Below are positions 1-6,430 of a stretch of DNA of 8,346 nt, piece by piece. Origin of the DNA: Chloroflexota bacterium (lineage in GTDB: Bacteria; Chloroflexota; Limnocylindria; Limnocylindrales; CSP1-4); NCBI GenBank assembly GCA_016200745.1, contig JACQEF010000309.1, positions 1 to 8,346 on the forward strand, in the 5' to 3' direction. The position numbers and the translations under genes were made by a program. A model generated the notes under the pieces. That model was not told the DNA's origin, searched no databases, and saw only the letters and a program-made list of their open reading frames with translations. The stretch's first letter is position 1. Each line of letters opens with the position of its first letter.

Positions 1-106
1 CGCGCCGCCGCGGGTGCGCCGGGCGGTCGTCCGGCTGCGGTTCGAGCCGACCACGCGCCCAGCGCTGATCGCGAGGGTCTTCAGGCTGTTGCGGATCGCC
101 AGGTAG
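1..106 (+). CDS. Possible 3' end of a convergent gene (partial, unidentified)
   Basis: Plus-strand frame 2 is open from the window edge to a TAG at 104-106, giving about 34 codons, and almost every third codon position is G or C. The residues are basic and partly hydrophobic, ending in RVFRLLRIAR, which would suit an amphipathic C-terminal helix. The gene would converge on the metallo-hydrolase gene that ends at 123, leaving 16 bp between stops. The opposite strand shares the same third positions and is also open here, but it offers only one usable start (GTG at 54-52), so the plus-strand reading is preferred. A 34-codon open frame is weak evidence at this GC content, and no family is recognisable. 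Confidence 0.25.
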   Translation, partial: APPRVRRAVVRLRFEPTTRPALIARVFRLLRIAR

Positions 107-122
107 CGATCGCGCCTCAGGG

Positions 123-893
123 TCAGATGCTGAACCGATCGCCGGGCGCGACGAGCTGGACCGGACCACCGAACGATTGCTCGACCGACGAGACGGTCTC
201 CGTGCGATTGAACCCCATCAGGAGATGGGTCAGGAGGACGCGTGCCGCGCCCGTCCGAGCCGCGAGCGCGCCGACTGACGGGCCATCGAGATGCGCCGCC
301 CCGGACGGCACCGGCCCCGGGCCGAACGAGACCTCGGCGAGGAGCGTATCTCCTCGACGGATCAGGGTTGCCAGGTCATCGGCGCGTCCGCAGTCGCCGC
401 TGTAGACGAGGCCGGGCCGCCCGGCCGCGCCAACCCGGATCGCATGGCTCTCCCCCGCGTGGGCCACGCGAGCGCTGTCGAGCTCGAGCCCGCCGACCCG
501 ACGACCCTGTCCGCCGAGCTCCTCGACATCGAGCGCCGCGCTCGCGAACCCCGGTTCGGCGTTGAGCGCATCGAGCCGGTCGGCGAGCCCGGCCGGACCC
601 AGGACCCGGGCCCGTCGCGGTCCGCCAGGGCCCCACCGGAGGTAGTGGCGAAGCGCGACGAGGTCGACGAAGTGGTCGGGGTGGAGGTGACTCACGACGA
701 TCGCGTCGAGGGTGCCCGGGTCCAGCAGGCTCGCCAGTCTCGGAAACGACCCCTGCCCGAGATCGAGCAGGATCGAGGTTCGTTCGTGCCGGACGAGATA
801 GGCGGCGCCCGAGGCACCTGGTCGATCCGTGAACGCCGGCCCCGCGCCCACGACGTCAAGCCTCAGCGCTGCACTCCCCGTGCCTGGATTCAT
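123..893 (-). CDS. MBL-fold metallo-hydrolase (RNase Z/ElaC-like)
   Basis: This 256-residue protein has the complete metal-binding set of the metallo-beta-lactamase superfamily. The signature SHLHPDH supplies H69, H71, D73 and H74. Further likely ligands are H145 (RVAHAGES), D167 (VYSGDCG) and H223 (LLTHL), and H201 (AAHLDG) is a position often conserved in RNase Z-like relatives. The order and spacing match the RNase Z/ElaC-like branch, whose members include tRNA 3' endonucleases, phosphodiesterases and many uncharacterised hydrolases. The long exosite arm of true RNase Z is not evident, so a generic zinc hydrolase is the safer call. The protein is probably cytoplasmic, with no signal peptide visible. 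The ATG start is kept because it precedes the first beta strand (LRLDVVGAGP), although the ribosome-binding site is poor. It begins 30 nt after the DUF5667 gene and is the last gene of the cluster. The substrate is unknown. Confidence 0.88.
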   Translation of the reverse strand: MNPGTGSAALRLDVVGAGPAFTDRPGASGAAYLVRHERTSILLDLGQGSFPRLASLLDPGTLDAIVVSHLHPDHFVDLVALRHYLRWGPGGPRRARVLGPAGLADRLDALNAEPGFASAALDVEELGGQGRRVGGLELDSARVAHAGESHAIRVGAAGRPGLVYSGDCGRADDLATLIRRGDTLLAEVSFGPGPVPSGAAHLDGPSVGALAARTGAARVLLTHLLMGFNRTETVSSVEQSFGGPVQLVAPGDRFSI

Positions 894-923
894 GCCCGAA
901 GCCTATCGCGTCGGGCGCGTCCG

Positions 924-1910
924 TCAGCGCTGGTTGCCCGTGTCCGGCGAACGCGAAGGTCGACCACCCGCCCTTGGCGTGTGGTCGGGGGTCGCGGTTG
1001 CGGCAGCAGTCGCAGCTGCGCCATCGGGCGTTGGTTTCGGTTTGGGGGTCGGGTGCTCGGGAGGCGAGGGCTTGGCCCTCTGCGTCGCGTTCTCGTTCGA
1101 CTTCGGCGTCGGACTGGGCGCGGCCGTCGGCTTGTTGGGTTTCGGAGTCCGATCGGGCTTGTTGGTGGCCGCCGGTCCGTTGCCCGGGTTCGACGACGGC
1201 GGAACGCCGACGCCGGGCCTGCCCTGCAGGTCCCTGGTCGTCGAGCCACTCCGGTCGATCGCGTGCTGGATGGCGTCCTTGGCCTGGTCGGGGACGCGCC
1301 CCAGCAGGACCGTCAGGACTTCGATGTTCCGGCGGACGGCCGAGTCGAGCGTCTGGTTCGCGACCGGGTTCCCGCCCGTGCCGGCGGTCGCTTCGGCCAG
1401 GATCGCGTCGTACGCGGCGAGCGCCGCGGCGGCCGCGCTCGCGTCACCGGCGGCAGCTGCCTCCGCCGCCTCCGCAAGGCGCTCGTCGAGGCGCCGGACC
1501 TCGGCCGCGGCGCGCTCGGCAGCCGACGACGGAAGGGTCAGGCTCTCGGCCCAGATGCGAGTGCCGTACAACGGACCGCCGGGCCGGGCGGCGGCGACGG
1601 AGCCGACGGCGAGCGCGAGTGTCAGGCTCGCGGCCAGCAAAGCCGCGACCGGCCGCCGCCACCGAGGCGCACCGATGCTCCGCGGCCGCGATGCGGCCTC
1701 GGCCGCGGCGAGCCCAGCCCGGCCGGCAACCGCGTGATCGGCGTCGGCGCGCGCCAGGGCAGCCTGCCGGTGGGCGGCGGCCATCACGTGCGTCCGCATC
1801 CGCGACGTGGCCGACAGGCTCGGGGACAGCCGCGCCTCCGCGTACGCCTCGAGGCGTTCCGCGAGCTCGCCGTCCTCGGTATCCCGGTCGTCCATCAGTT
1901 GATCATCCAT
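924..1910 (-). CDS. DUF5667 single-pass membrane protein, putative sigma-factor partner
   Basis: The 328-residue product has four parts. Residues 1-80 form a charged, helix-prone N-terminus. Residues 87-107 are one hydrophobic segment (VAALLAASLTLALAVG) preceded by RWRRP, which predicts the N-terminus inside the cell. Residues 109 to about 170 carry the DUF5667 pattern: PGGPLYGTRIWAESL, then Ala/Arg/Glu-rich helices with RLDERLAEA. From about residue 235 the tail is rich in Pro, Thr, Lys and Ala and probably disordered outside the membrane. DUF5667 has no established biochemical role. Because the gene overlaps the ECF sigma gene by 8 nt, a role as membrane-bound anti-sigma factor or sensor is a reasonable inference, but no zinc-binding HxxxCxxC anti-sigma motif is visible. 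The start could instead be Met6 (1895-1893), which would leave a 7-nt gap after the sigma stop. Neither start has a strong ribosome-binding site. Confidence 0.8.
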   Translation of the reverse strand: MDDQLMDDRDTEDGELAERLEAYAEARLSPSLSATSRMRTHVMAAAHRQAALARADADHAVAGRAGLAAAEAASRPRSIGAPRWRRPVAALLAASLTLALAVGSVAAARPGGPLYGTRIWAESLTLPSSAAERAAAEVRRLDERLAEAAEAAAAGDASAAAAALAAYDAILAEATAGTGGNPVANQTLDSAVRRNIEVLTVLLGRVPDQAKDAIQHAIDRSGSTTRDLQGRPGVGVPPSSNPGNGPAATNKPDRTPKPNKPTAAPSPTPKSNENATQRAKPSPPEHPTPKPKPTPDGAAATAAATATPDHTPRAGGRPSRSPDTGNQR

Positions 1911-2487
1911 CCGTCTGTTCGTCAGTGCCCGTGGCGGTCAGTTGCTGCATGCCAAGGTTCCGTCGGAGGGCGGCGATGGCGCGGAACTGGAGACCGCGGA
2001 TCGTTCCTTCCTGCCGGCCCATCACGTCGGCCGCCTCGCGAGCCGACAGGCCGGCGAAGAAGCGCAGTTCGATCGCCTCACGCTGGTCGTCGGTGAGTGC
2101 CGCAAGCGCGGCAGCCATCGCGTCCAGCTGCTGGCGGATCAACGCCACGTCCTCCGGTCCCGGGGCGCCCGTGCCGCGATCGACAACGGCGTCCAGGTCG
2201 GCGTGCTCGTGGCGAGTCCTGGTGAAATCCACTACGGCGTTGCGGGCCAGCCGAAACAGCCAGCCCCCGAAGGGAATGCCCCGCGACTCGTATCGCGGAA
2301 GCGCTTCCAGGGCCTTGACGAAGACCAGCTGCGTCAGGTCCTCCGTGTCCGCCGGGCTGTGGACACGGCTGACGATGTAGCGGTAGACCGGGAGGTGGAA
2401 GTGATCGAAGAGCTGGCCGAAGGCCAGGGCGTCTCCAGATCGTGCTTCGTCCACCAACCGCTCGATCGCGGCGTCGTCAAGACTCAC
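1903..2487 (-). CDS. RNA polymerase sigma factor, ECF (sigma-70) family
   Basis: This 194-residue protein contains only sigma regions 2 and 4, as ECF factors do. Region 2 covers about residues 21-92, with AFGQLFDHF at its start, the core-binding DLTQLVFVKAL at 50-60 and the promoter-melting and -10 segment WLFRLARNAVVDF at 76-88. A short linker follows. Region 4 covers about 128-182, with LTDDQREAIELRFFAGLS and a helix-turn-helix through EAADVMGRQEGTIRGL, then QFRAIAALRRNL. It should direct RNA polymerase to a small set of promoters, with the neighbouring DUF5667 protein as a candidate controller. The GTG start at 2487-2485 overlaps the stop of the upstream PHP gene as GTGA, implying translational coupling. 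The stop overlaps the next gene by 8 nt. No separate promoter is visible upstream, so its level may follow that of the whole operon. Its target promoters cannot be deduced here. Confidence 0.93.
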   Translation of the reverse strand: MSLDDAAIERLVDEARSGDALAFGQLFDHFHLPVYRYIVSRVHSPADTEDLTQLVFVKALEALPRYESRGIPFGGWLFRLARNAVVDFTRTRHEHADLDAVVDRGTGAPGPEDVALIRQQLDAMAAALAALTDDQREAIELRFFAGLSAREAADVMGRQEGTIRGLQFRAIAALRRNLGMQQLTATGTDEQTDG

Positions 2488-3362
2488 AACGAATGTCCGT
2501 CCGGACCGTTAGGACCAGGACCAATGGCGACCGGCATCGGGACCGACACGCGTCCGCCGCCGCGACGGAAGCTGAGCGCCTCGAATCCGGCCGCCGCCGC
2601 CTCGTCGTAGCCGTCCGCGAGCGCCCAGCCAAAGTGGTCGCGCCGATGCGCGTCGGAGCCGATGGTGACGGCGCGGCCACCCAGCTGGTGGAAGCGGGCG
2701 ACGATCGGCGCCGCCGGATACGTCTCCGCGACCGCGTGGCGGAGGCCGCTGGTGTTGATCTCGAGCGCGGTGCCGCTCTCGACGAGCGCGCGAAGGATCG
2801 GCTCGTAGAGCTCCGGGGCTCCGGCCAGGTCGGCCGTGGTCACGTGCGGGTGCAGATAGCGCTTGACGACGTCGAGGTGGCCGAGCGCGTCGAAGAGTCC
2901 CGACCGGGCGGCGGCCTCGACCTCCGTGAACGCCGGTTCCACGATCTCGGCCAAGGACCGTCCGGCGACCCAGCCGCGCACGCGCGACGGGTGGTAGACC
3001 GACTCGACCCGGTCGTGCACGGATCCGATCGTGAAGTCATAGGCATGGCGCGCGAGGTGGTCGCGGATGTCGGATTCCCAGCTGCGGTCGTACGTCAGCT
3101 CGACCCCGAAGCGGATCGTCACGCCGCGCGGGGCCCACCGCTCGGCCGCCTCGCGGACAACGCGCTCGCGATCGGCGAACGACGCGTACTCGAAGGCCGG
3201 CGCACCCGGCTCGAAGTCCACGTGGTCCGTGATGGCCAGCTCGGCGATGCCGCGCTCGAGGGCCGCGGCGGCATAGTCGTCGATCGGGACATCGCTGTCC
3301 GGCGACAGGTCCGTGTGGAGATGTGCGTCGAGCGGCAGGTCCCGTGCCTGGCGATCGGTCAC
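2484..3362 (-). CDS. PHP-domain phosphoesterase, histidinol-phosphatase-like
   Basis: With the GTG start at 3362-3360 the protein has 292 residues and a complete PHP metal-binding set: H14 and H16 (DAHLHTD), H47 (ITDHVD), E88 (GVELTYD), H116 (IGSVHD), H162 (LGHLDVVKRY), D237 and H239 (GSDAH). These bind a multinuclear metal centre that hydrolyses phosphomonoesters. The length and motif pattern resemble the HisJ/HisK-type histidinol-phosphatases, which convert L-histidinol phosphate to L-histidinol. No other histidine gene is nearby, so the true substrate may differ. The same frame is open to 3440, but that stretch overlaps kbl and looks non-coding. The chosen GTG lies 28 nt after the kbl stop and is preceded by GGAGG. 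Its stop overlaps the sigma-factor start (GTGA). A cytoplasmic enzyme is expected. Confidence 0.87.
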   Translation of the reverse strand: MTDRQARDLPLDAHLHTDLSPDSDVPIDDYAAAALERGIAELAITDHVDFEPGAPAFEYASFADRERVVREAAERWAPRGVTIRFGVELTYDRSWESDIRDHLARHAYDFTIGSVHDRVESVYHPSRVRGWVAGRSLAEIVEPAFTEVEAAARSGLFDALGHLDVVKRYLHPHVTTADLAGAPELYEPILRALVESGTALEINTSGLRHAVAETYPAAPIVARFHQLGGRAVTIGSDAHRRDHFGWALADGYDEAAAAGFEALSFRRGGGRVSVPMPVAIGPGPNGPDGHSL

Positions 3363-3372
3363 TGCGTGCGCG

Positions 3373-3377
3373 CCTCC
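3373..3377 (-). promoter_or_regulatory. Ribosome-binding site deciding the PHP gene start
   Basis: Minus-strand GGAGG lies 10 nt before GTG 3362-3360, in the gap after the kbl stop. It is the main reason to start the PHP gene here rather than inside the kbl coding region. Confidence 0.6.
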
Positions 3378-3390
3378 GGCGACACCGGGA

Positions 3391-4608
3391 TCACCCCGTG
3401 ACGAGGGCCAGCTCGTGCCCGACCCGGTCGAACGCGGCAAGGACGGCGTCCAGCTGCTCGTCGGCGTGGGCGGCCGTCACGATCGTGCGCAGCCTGGCCT
3501 TGTCCATCGCCACGGTCGGGAAGACGACCGGCTGGACGAAGACGCCCTCCTCGATCAACCGGTCGCTGAACCGGCCGGCGGTCTCTTGGTCGCCCATCAT
3601 CACCGGCGTGATCGGCGTCTCGGACTGGCCGGTGTCGAAACCCAGCCGCGTGAGCTCGGCCTTGAAGCGACGCGTGTTCGCCCACAATCGATCCTGGAGC
3701 TCCGGCTCGTCCTGCATGACCCGGATCGCCTCGCGGCAGGCGGCCACCACGGCCGGCGGGTGCGACGTCGAGAACAGGAACGGCCGCGCCCGCTGGGTGA
3801 GGATCTCGCGGAGGGCGAGCGATCCGGCCACGTAGCCCCCGAGCGAGCCGACCGCCTTGCTCAGCGTGCCGACCTGGATGGCGACCCGGCCGTGGAGCCC
3901 GAAGTGGTCGACCGAGCCGCGCCCGTTCCGGCCGAGCACCCCCGAGGCGTGGGCGTCGTCGACCATGACCGCCGCACCGAACGCCTCGGCCGCCTCGACG
4001 ATCTCGGGCAGCCGCGCGATGTCGCCATCCATCGAGAACACCCCGTCCGTCACGACGAGGATCAGGTGGTAGGCGCCACCGCCGGGCCGGCCCTGCTCCG
4101 TCGCCTCGCGCAGGATCTCCCGGAGAGCATCGACGTCTCCGTGCGGGAAGACCTGGCGAGGCGCCTTGGACAGGCGCATCCCGTCGATGATCGACGCGTG
4201 GTTGAGCGCATCGGACACGATCAGGTCGGTCTCGCCGGTGATCGTGGGGATGACGCCCGTGTTCGCGGTGAACCCGGACTGGAAGGTCAGGACGGCCGGC
4301 GTCTCCTTGAACGCTGCGAGCTCCGCCTCGAGCGCCTCGTGCATGGCCATCGTGCCGGCGATCGTGCGGACCGCGCCGCTCCCGGCGCCGAATTCGCGTA
4401 CGGCCTCCTCGGCCGCACGGCACACACGCGGGTGGTGGGTCAGCCCGAGGTAGTCGTTGGACGACAGGCTGATCAGGCGCCGGTCGTCGACCGACACGAT
4501 CGGCCCCTGGGCCGACGACATGACACGCAACGGGCGGTAGAGGTGGCGCTCGCGGAGGGCGGCGACCTCATCGGCGAGGAAGGCGAGCGGGTCGGGAAGC
4601 TGGCTCAT
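3391..4608 (-). CDS. kbl: Glycine C-acetyltransferase (2-amino-3-ketobutyrate CoA ligase)
   Basis: This PLP enzyme cleaves 2-amino-3-oxobutanoate with CoA to glycine and acetyl-CoA, the second step of threonine breakdown. The 405-residue product has the usual family length (E. coli Kbl is 398). It shows the fold-type I alpha-oxoamine synthase pattern: SNDYLGL at 50-56, GSGAVRTIAGT at 76-86, the cofactor-stacking H137 in DALNHAS, the pyridine-binding D217 and H220 in VDDAHASG, and the Schiff-base lysine K251 in GTLSKAVGS. The same fold also includes BioF, HemA and serine palmitoyltransferase. Kbl is chosen because tdh lies directly upstream. The ATG at 4608-4606 overlaps the tdh stop as ATGA, typical of translational coupling. 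A TTG three codons earlier is in frame but less likely. The enzyme should be cytoplasmic. Confidence 0.95.
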   Translation of the reverse strand: MSQLPDPLAFLADEVAALRERHLYRPLRVMSSAQGPIVSVDDRRLISLSSNDYLGLTHHPRVCRAAEEAVREFGAGSGAVRTIAGTMAMHEALEAELAAFKETPAVLTFQSGFTANTGVIPTITGETDLIVSDALNHASIIDGMRLSKAPRQVFPHGDVDALREILREATEQGRPGGGAYHLILVVTDGVFSMDGDIARLPEIVEAAEAFGAAVMVDDAHASGVLGRNGRGSVDHFGLHGRVAIQVGTLSKAVGSLGGYVAGSLALREILTQRARPFLFSTSHPPAVVAACREAIRVMQDEPELQDRLWANTRRFKAELTRLGFDTGQSETPITPVMMGDQETAGRFSDRLIEEGVFVQPVVFPTVAMDKARLRTIVTAAHADEQLDAVLAAFDRVGHELALVTG

Positions 4609-5633
4609 GACGTCCAATCCATGATGACCTTGCCGGAATCGCCGGCCCGGGCTGTTGCGAACGCCGCCGCGAACTCACGGAAGCCGAACCGGTGGGTGAT
4701 CGCCGGGCCGATGTCGAGCCCGGACGTGAGCATGACCGACATCTTGTACCAGGTCTCGTACATCTCCCGGCCGTAGATGCCCTGGATCGTCAGCTGCTTG
4801 AAGACGATCTCATTGACGTCGATCGGGATCTCCGCCGTCGGGATTCCGAGGATGGCCATCGAGCCGCCGTGGGCCATGCTCGAAAGGGCAGCGCGCAGCG
4901 CGCCGGCGTTGCCCGACATCTCCAGCACGACGTCAAAGCCCTCGACCATCTGGAGGTCGGCCTGAACGTCGGCGAGCGTCTCGGCCCTTGGGTCCGTGAC
5001 GCGCGTCGCTCCCATGCGGGTCGCGAGCTCCCGACGGTACGCGTTCGGCTCGCTCACGACGACGTAACGAGCGCCGGCATGGCGGACCACCGCAGTCGCC
5101 ATGAGCCCGATCGGCCCGGCGCCGACGACGAGCACGTCCTCGCCAAGGACAGGAAAGGCGAGTGCCGTGTGGACCGCGTTCCCAAACGGATCGAAGACCG
5201 CCATGACGTCCTGGTCGATGCCCGGCCAGTGGTGCCAGACGTTGGTCACGGGCAGGGCAACGAACTCGGCAAACGCGCCGTCCCGGTTGACGCCCAGCCC
5301 CTGTGTGTTGGCACAGAGGTGATAGCGGCCGGCCCGGCAGTGCCGGCAGCGCCCGCACACGACGTGCCCCTCGCCGCTGACGATGTCCCCGGGATGGAGG
5401 TCGGCAACGTTCGAGCCGATGTCGACCACCTCGCCGACGAACTCGTGGCCCACGACGAGGGCTGGCTTGATCGTGGCGGCCGCCCAGGGATCCCAGGCCT
5501 CGATGTGGAGGTCCGTACCGCAGATCCCGGTCTTGTGGACGCGGATCAGGACGTCGTTGATCCCGATCTCGGGGATGGCGACGTCGCGTAGCTCGAGACC
5601 GGCTTCGGGGCGGGCCTTGACCAGGGCAAGCAT
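4605..5633 (-). CDS. tdh: L-threonine 3-dehydrogenase
   Basis: This zinc-dependent medium-chain dehydrogenase oxidises L-threonine with NAD+ to 2-amino-3-oxobutanoate, the substrate of Kbl. The 342 residues match E. coli Tdh (341). Visible motifs are the catalytic zinc region C38-GTD-H43 and GHE at 62-64, the four structural-zinc cysteines C93, C96, C99 and C107, a segment WHHWPGIDQDVMAVFDPFGN typical of Tdh, and the Rossmann motif VVGAGPIGLMA. The C-terminal half includes YGREMYETWYKM, also typical of the family. The frame is open further upstream to 5765, but that part overlaps the neighbouring FAH-family gene. The ATG at 5633-5631 has a clear GGAGG 9 nt upstream and lies 31 nt after the FAH stop. 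The kbl gene follows with a 4-nt overlap. Sorbitol or butanediol dehydrogenases are less likely given the kbl linkage. Confidence 0.96.
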   Translation of the reverse strand: MLALVKARPEAGLELRDVAIPEIGINDVLIRVHKTGICGTDLHIEAWDPWAAATIKPALVVGHEFVGEVVDIGSNVADLHPGDIVSGEGHVVCGRCRHCRAGRYHLCANTQGLGVNRDGAFAEFVALPVTNVWHHWPGIDQDVMAVFDPFGNAVHTALAFPVLGEDVLVVGAGPIGLMATAVVRHAGARYVVVSEPNAYRRELATRMGATRVTDPRAETLADVQADLQMVEGFDVVLEMSGNAGALRAALSSMAHGGSMAILGIPTAEIPIDVNEIVFKQLTIQGIYGREMYETWYKMSVMLTSGLDIGPAITHRFGFREFAAAFATARAGDSGKVIMDWTS

Positions 5634-5642
5634 CGAGTTGGG

Positions 5643-5647
5643 CCTCC
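5643..5647 (-). promoter_or_regulatory. Ribosome-binding site deciding the tdh start
   Basis: Minus-strand GGAGG lies 9 nt before ATG 5633-5631, in the short gap after the FAH-family gene. It supports the 342-residue Tdh over a longer reading that would overlap the preceding gene. Confidence 0.65.
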
Positions 5648-5664
5648 CGGCTCCGGTACGGGCG

Positions 5665-6417
5665 TCAATGATGCGCGCGGCCGGCGTCCCCCGTGACGGC
5701 CGACCAGTCCACGACGGGATTCTCCACCGTGCCGATCCGTTCGATCTCGCAGCGGGCGCGGTCACCCGGCTCGAGGAACACCGGCGGATCCCGAAAGACC
5801 CCGACGCCCGACGGGGTCCCGGTGACGACGAGGTCGCCCGGCTCGAGCGTGATGACCCGGCTGATGTACTCGATCAGGCTGGCGACACTCCAGATCATGT
5901 CCGCCGTGCTGCCGTCCTGCATCGGGACGAGGCGACCCTGATCGGGGCCGGAACCCGGGATCCGCCAGGACCGCAGGCGGAGGGTCTGCGGGTCGGGGAT
6001 CTCGTCGGCACCCACAAAGACCGGCCCGACGGGGAGAAAGGTGTCCGAGCCCTTCGCCCGCAGCCACTGCCCGTCCCCGGTCTCGCCTTCGCGCAGCGCC
6101 TGCGTCGTCCCCTGCCAATCGCGCGCGCTGACGTCGTTGACCACGACATACCCGTCCACGAAGTCGAGCGCCCGCGCCTCCGGCACCCGATGCGCCCTCG
6201 TCCCGATCACGACCCCGAGCTCGACCTCGAGGTCCAGGGCATGCGTGCCCTCCGGTCGCACGATCGGCTCGCCGTCGCCGATGACCGTGTTGCCGAACTT
6301 GGCGAACAGCAGCGGCCGGACCGGGAGCCCGCGGCCGCCTTCCGCGACGTGGCCGCGGTAGTTGAGGCCGACGCAGATGATCTTGCCCGGATGCGGGACG
6401 TACGGGGCCTGGCGCAT
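5665..6417 (-). CDS. Fumarylacetoacetate hydrolase (FAH) family protein
   Basis: This 250-residue protein has the FAH fold features in order: GKIICVGLNYRGHVAE at 11-26, PLLFAKFGNTVIGDGEPI at 35-52, the acidic metal ligands E64 and E66 in DLEVELGVVIG, and D95 in VVNDVSARD. Later come KGSDTFLPVGP, LIEYIS and GDLVVTGTPSGVG. The family binds Mg2+ or Mn2+ and cleaves or decarboxylates beta-keto acids. Known activities include fumarylacetoacetate hydrolysis, acylpyruvate hydrolysis, oxaloacetate decarboxylation and homoprotocatechuate-pathway isomerisation. Sequence alone does not choose between them. It lies 13 nt after the DUF3105 gene and 31 nt before tdh, so it is probably co-transcribed with threonine catabolism, and a substrate from that pathway is possible but unproven. 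No tyrosine or homogentisate genes are present here. The ATG at 6417-6415 is preceded only by a weak GACGGA. Confidence 0.9.
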   Translation of the reverse strand: MRQAPYVPHPGKIICVGLNYRGHVAEGGRGLPVRPLLFAKFGNTVIGDGEPIVRPEGTHALDLEVELGVVIGTRAHRVPEARALDFVDGYVVVNDVSARDWQGTTQALREGETGDGQWLRAKGSDTFLPVGPVFVGADEIPDPQTLRLRSWRIPGSGPDQGRLVPMQDGSTADMIWSVASLIEYISRVITLEPGDLVVTGTPSGVGVFRDPPVFLEPGDRARCEIERIGTVENPVVDWSAVTGDAGRAHH

Positions 6418-6430
6418 TCCGTCGGCCAGG

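Noticed and set aside
94..111. Inverted repeat GATCGC/GCGATC between converging stops as a bidirectional terminator
   Set aside because: The stem is only 6 bp with no T or A tract, and GCGATCGC-like words are common in GC-rich genomes.
291..2096. A 601-codon open frame on the plus strand
   Set aside because: It lies antisense to the metallo-hydrolase and DUF5667 genes and crosses into the end of the sigma gene. Its product is Arg/Gly/Pro-rich with no recognisable domain, as expected of a shadow frame in GC-rich DNA.
974..2380. A 468-codon open frame on the plus strand
   Set aside because: It is antisense to the DUF5667 and sigma genes, whose domains are clear. The translation is low-complexity and Arg/Ser-rich.
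3363..3440. Longer N-terminus for the PHP phosphatase
   Set aside because: It would overlap the kbl coding end, looks like non-coding sequence, and the GTG at 3362-3360 has a GGAGG upstream just before the PHP domain.
3359..4423. A 354-codon minus-strand frame overlapping kbl
   Set aside because: It is the wrong frame of kbl. The translation is Arg/Gly/Asp-rich with no motif.
3313..4776. A 487-codon open frame on the plus strand
   Set aside because: It is antisense to kbl, whose full set of catalytic motifs is present on the minus strand. The translation is Arg/Asp/Val-rich without a domain.
5634..5765. Longer N-terminus for Tdh
   Set aside because: It would overlap the FAH gene and add residues absent from the family. 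The ATG at 5633 gives the standard length and has a good ribosome-binding site.
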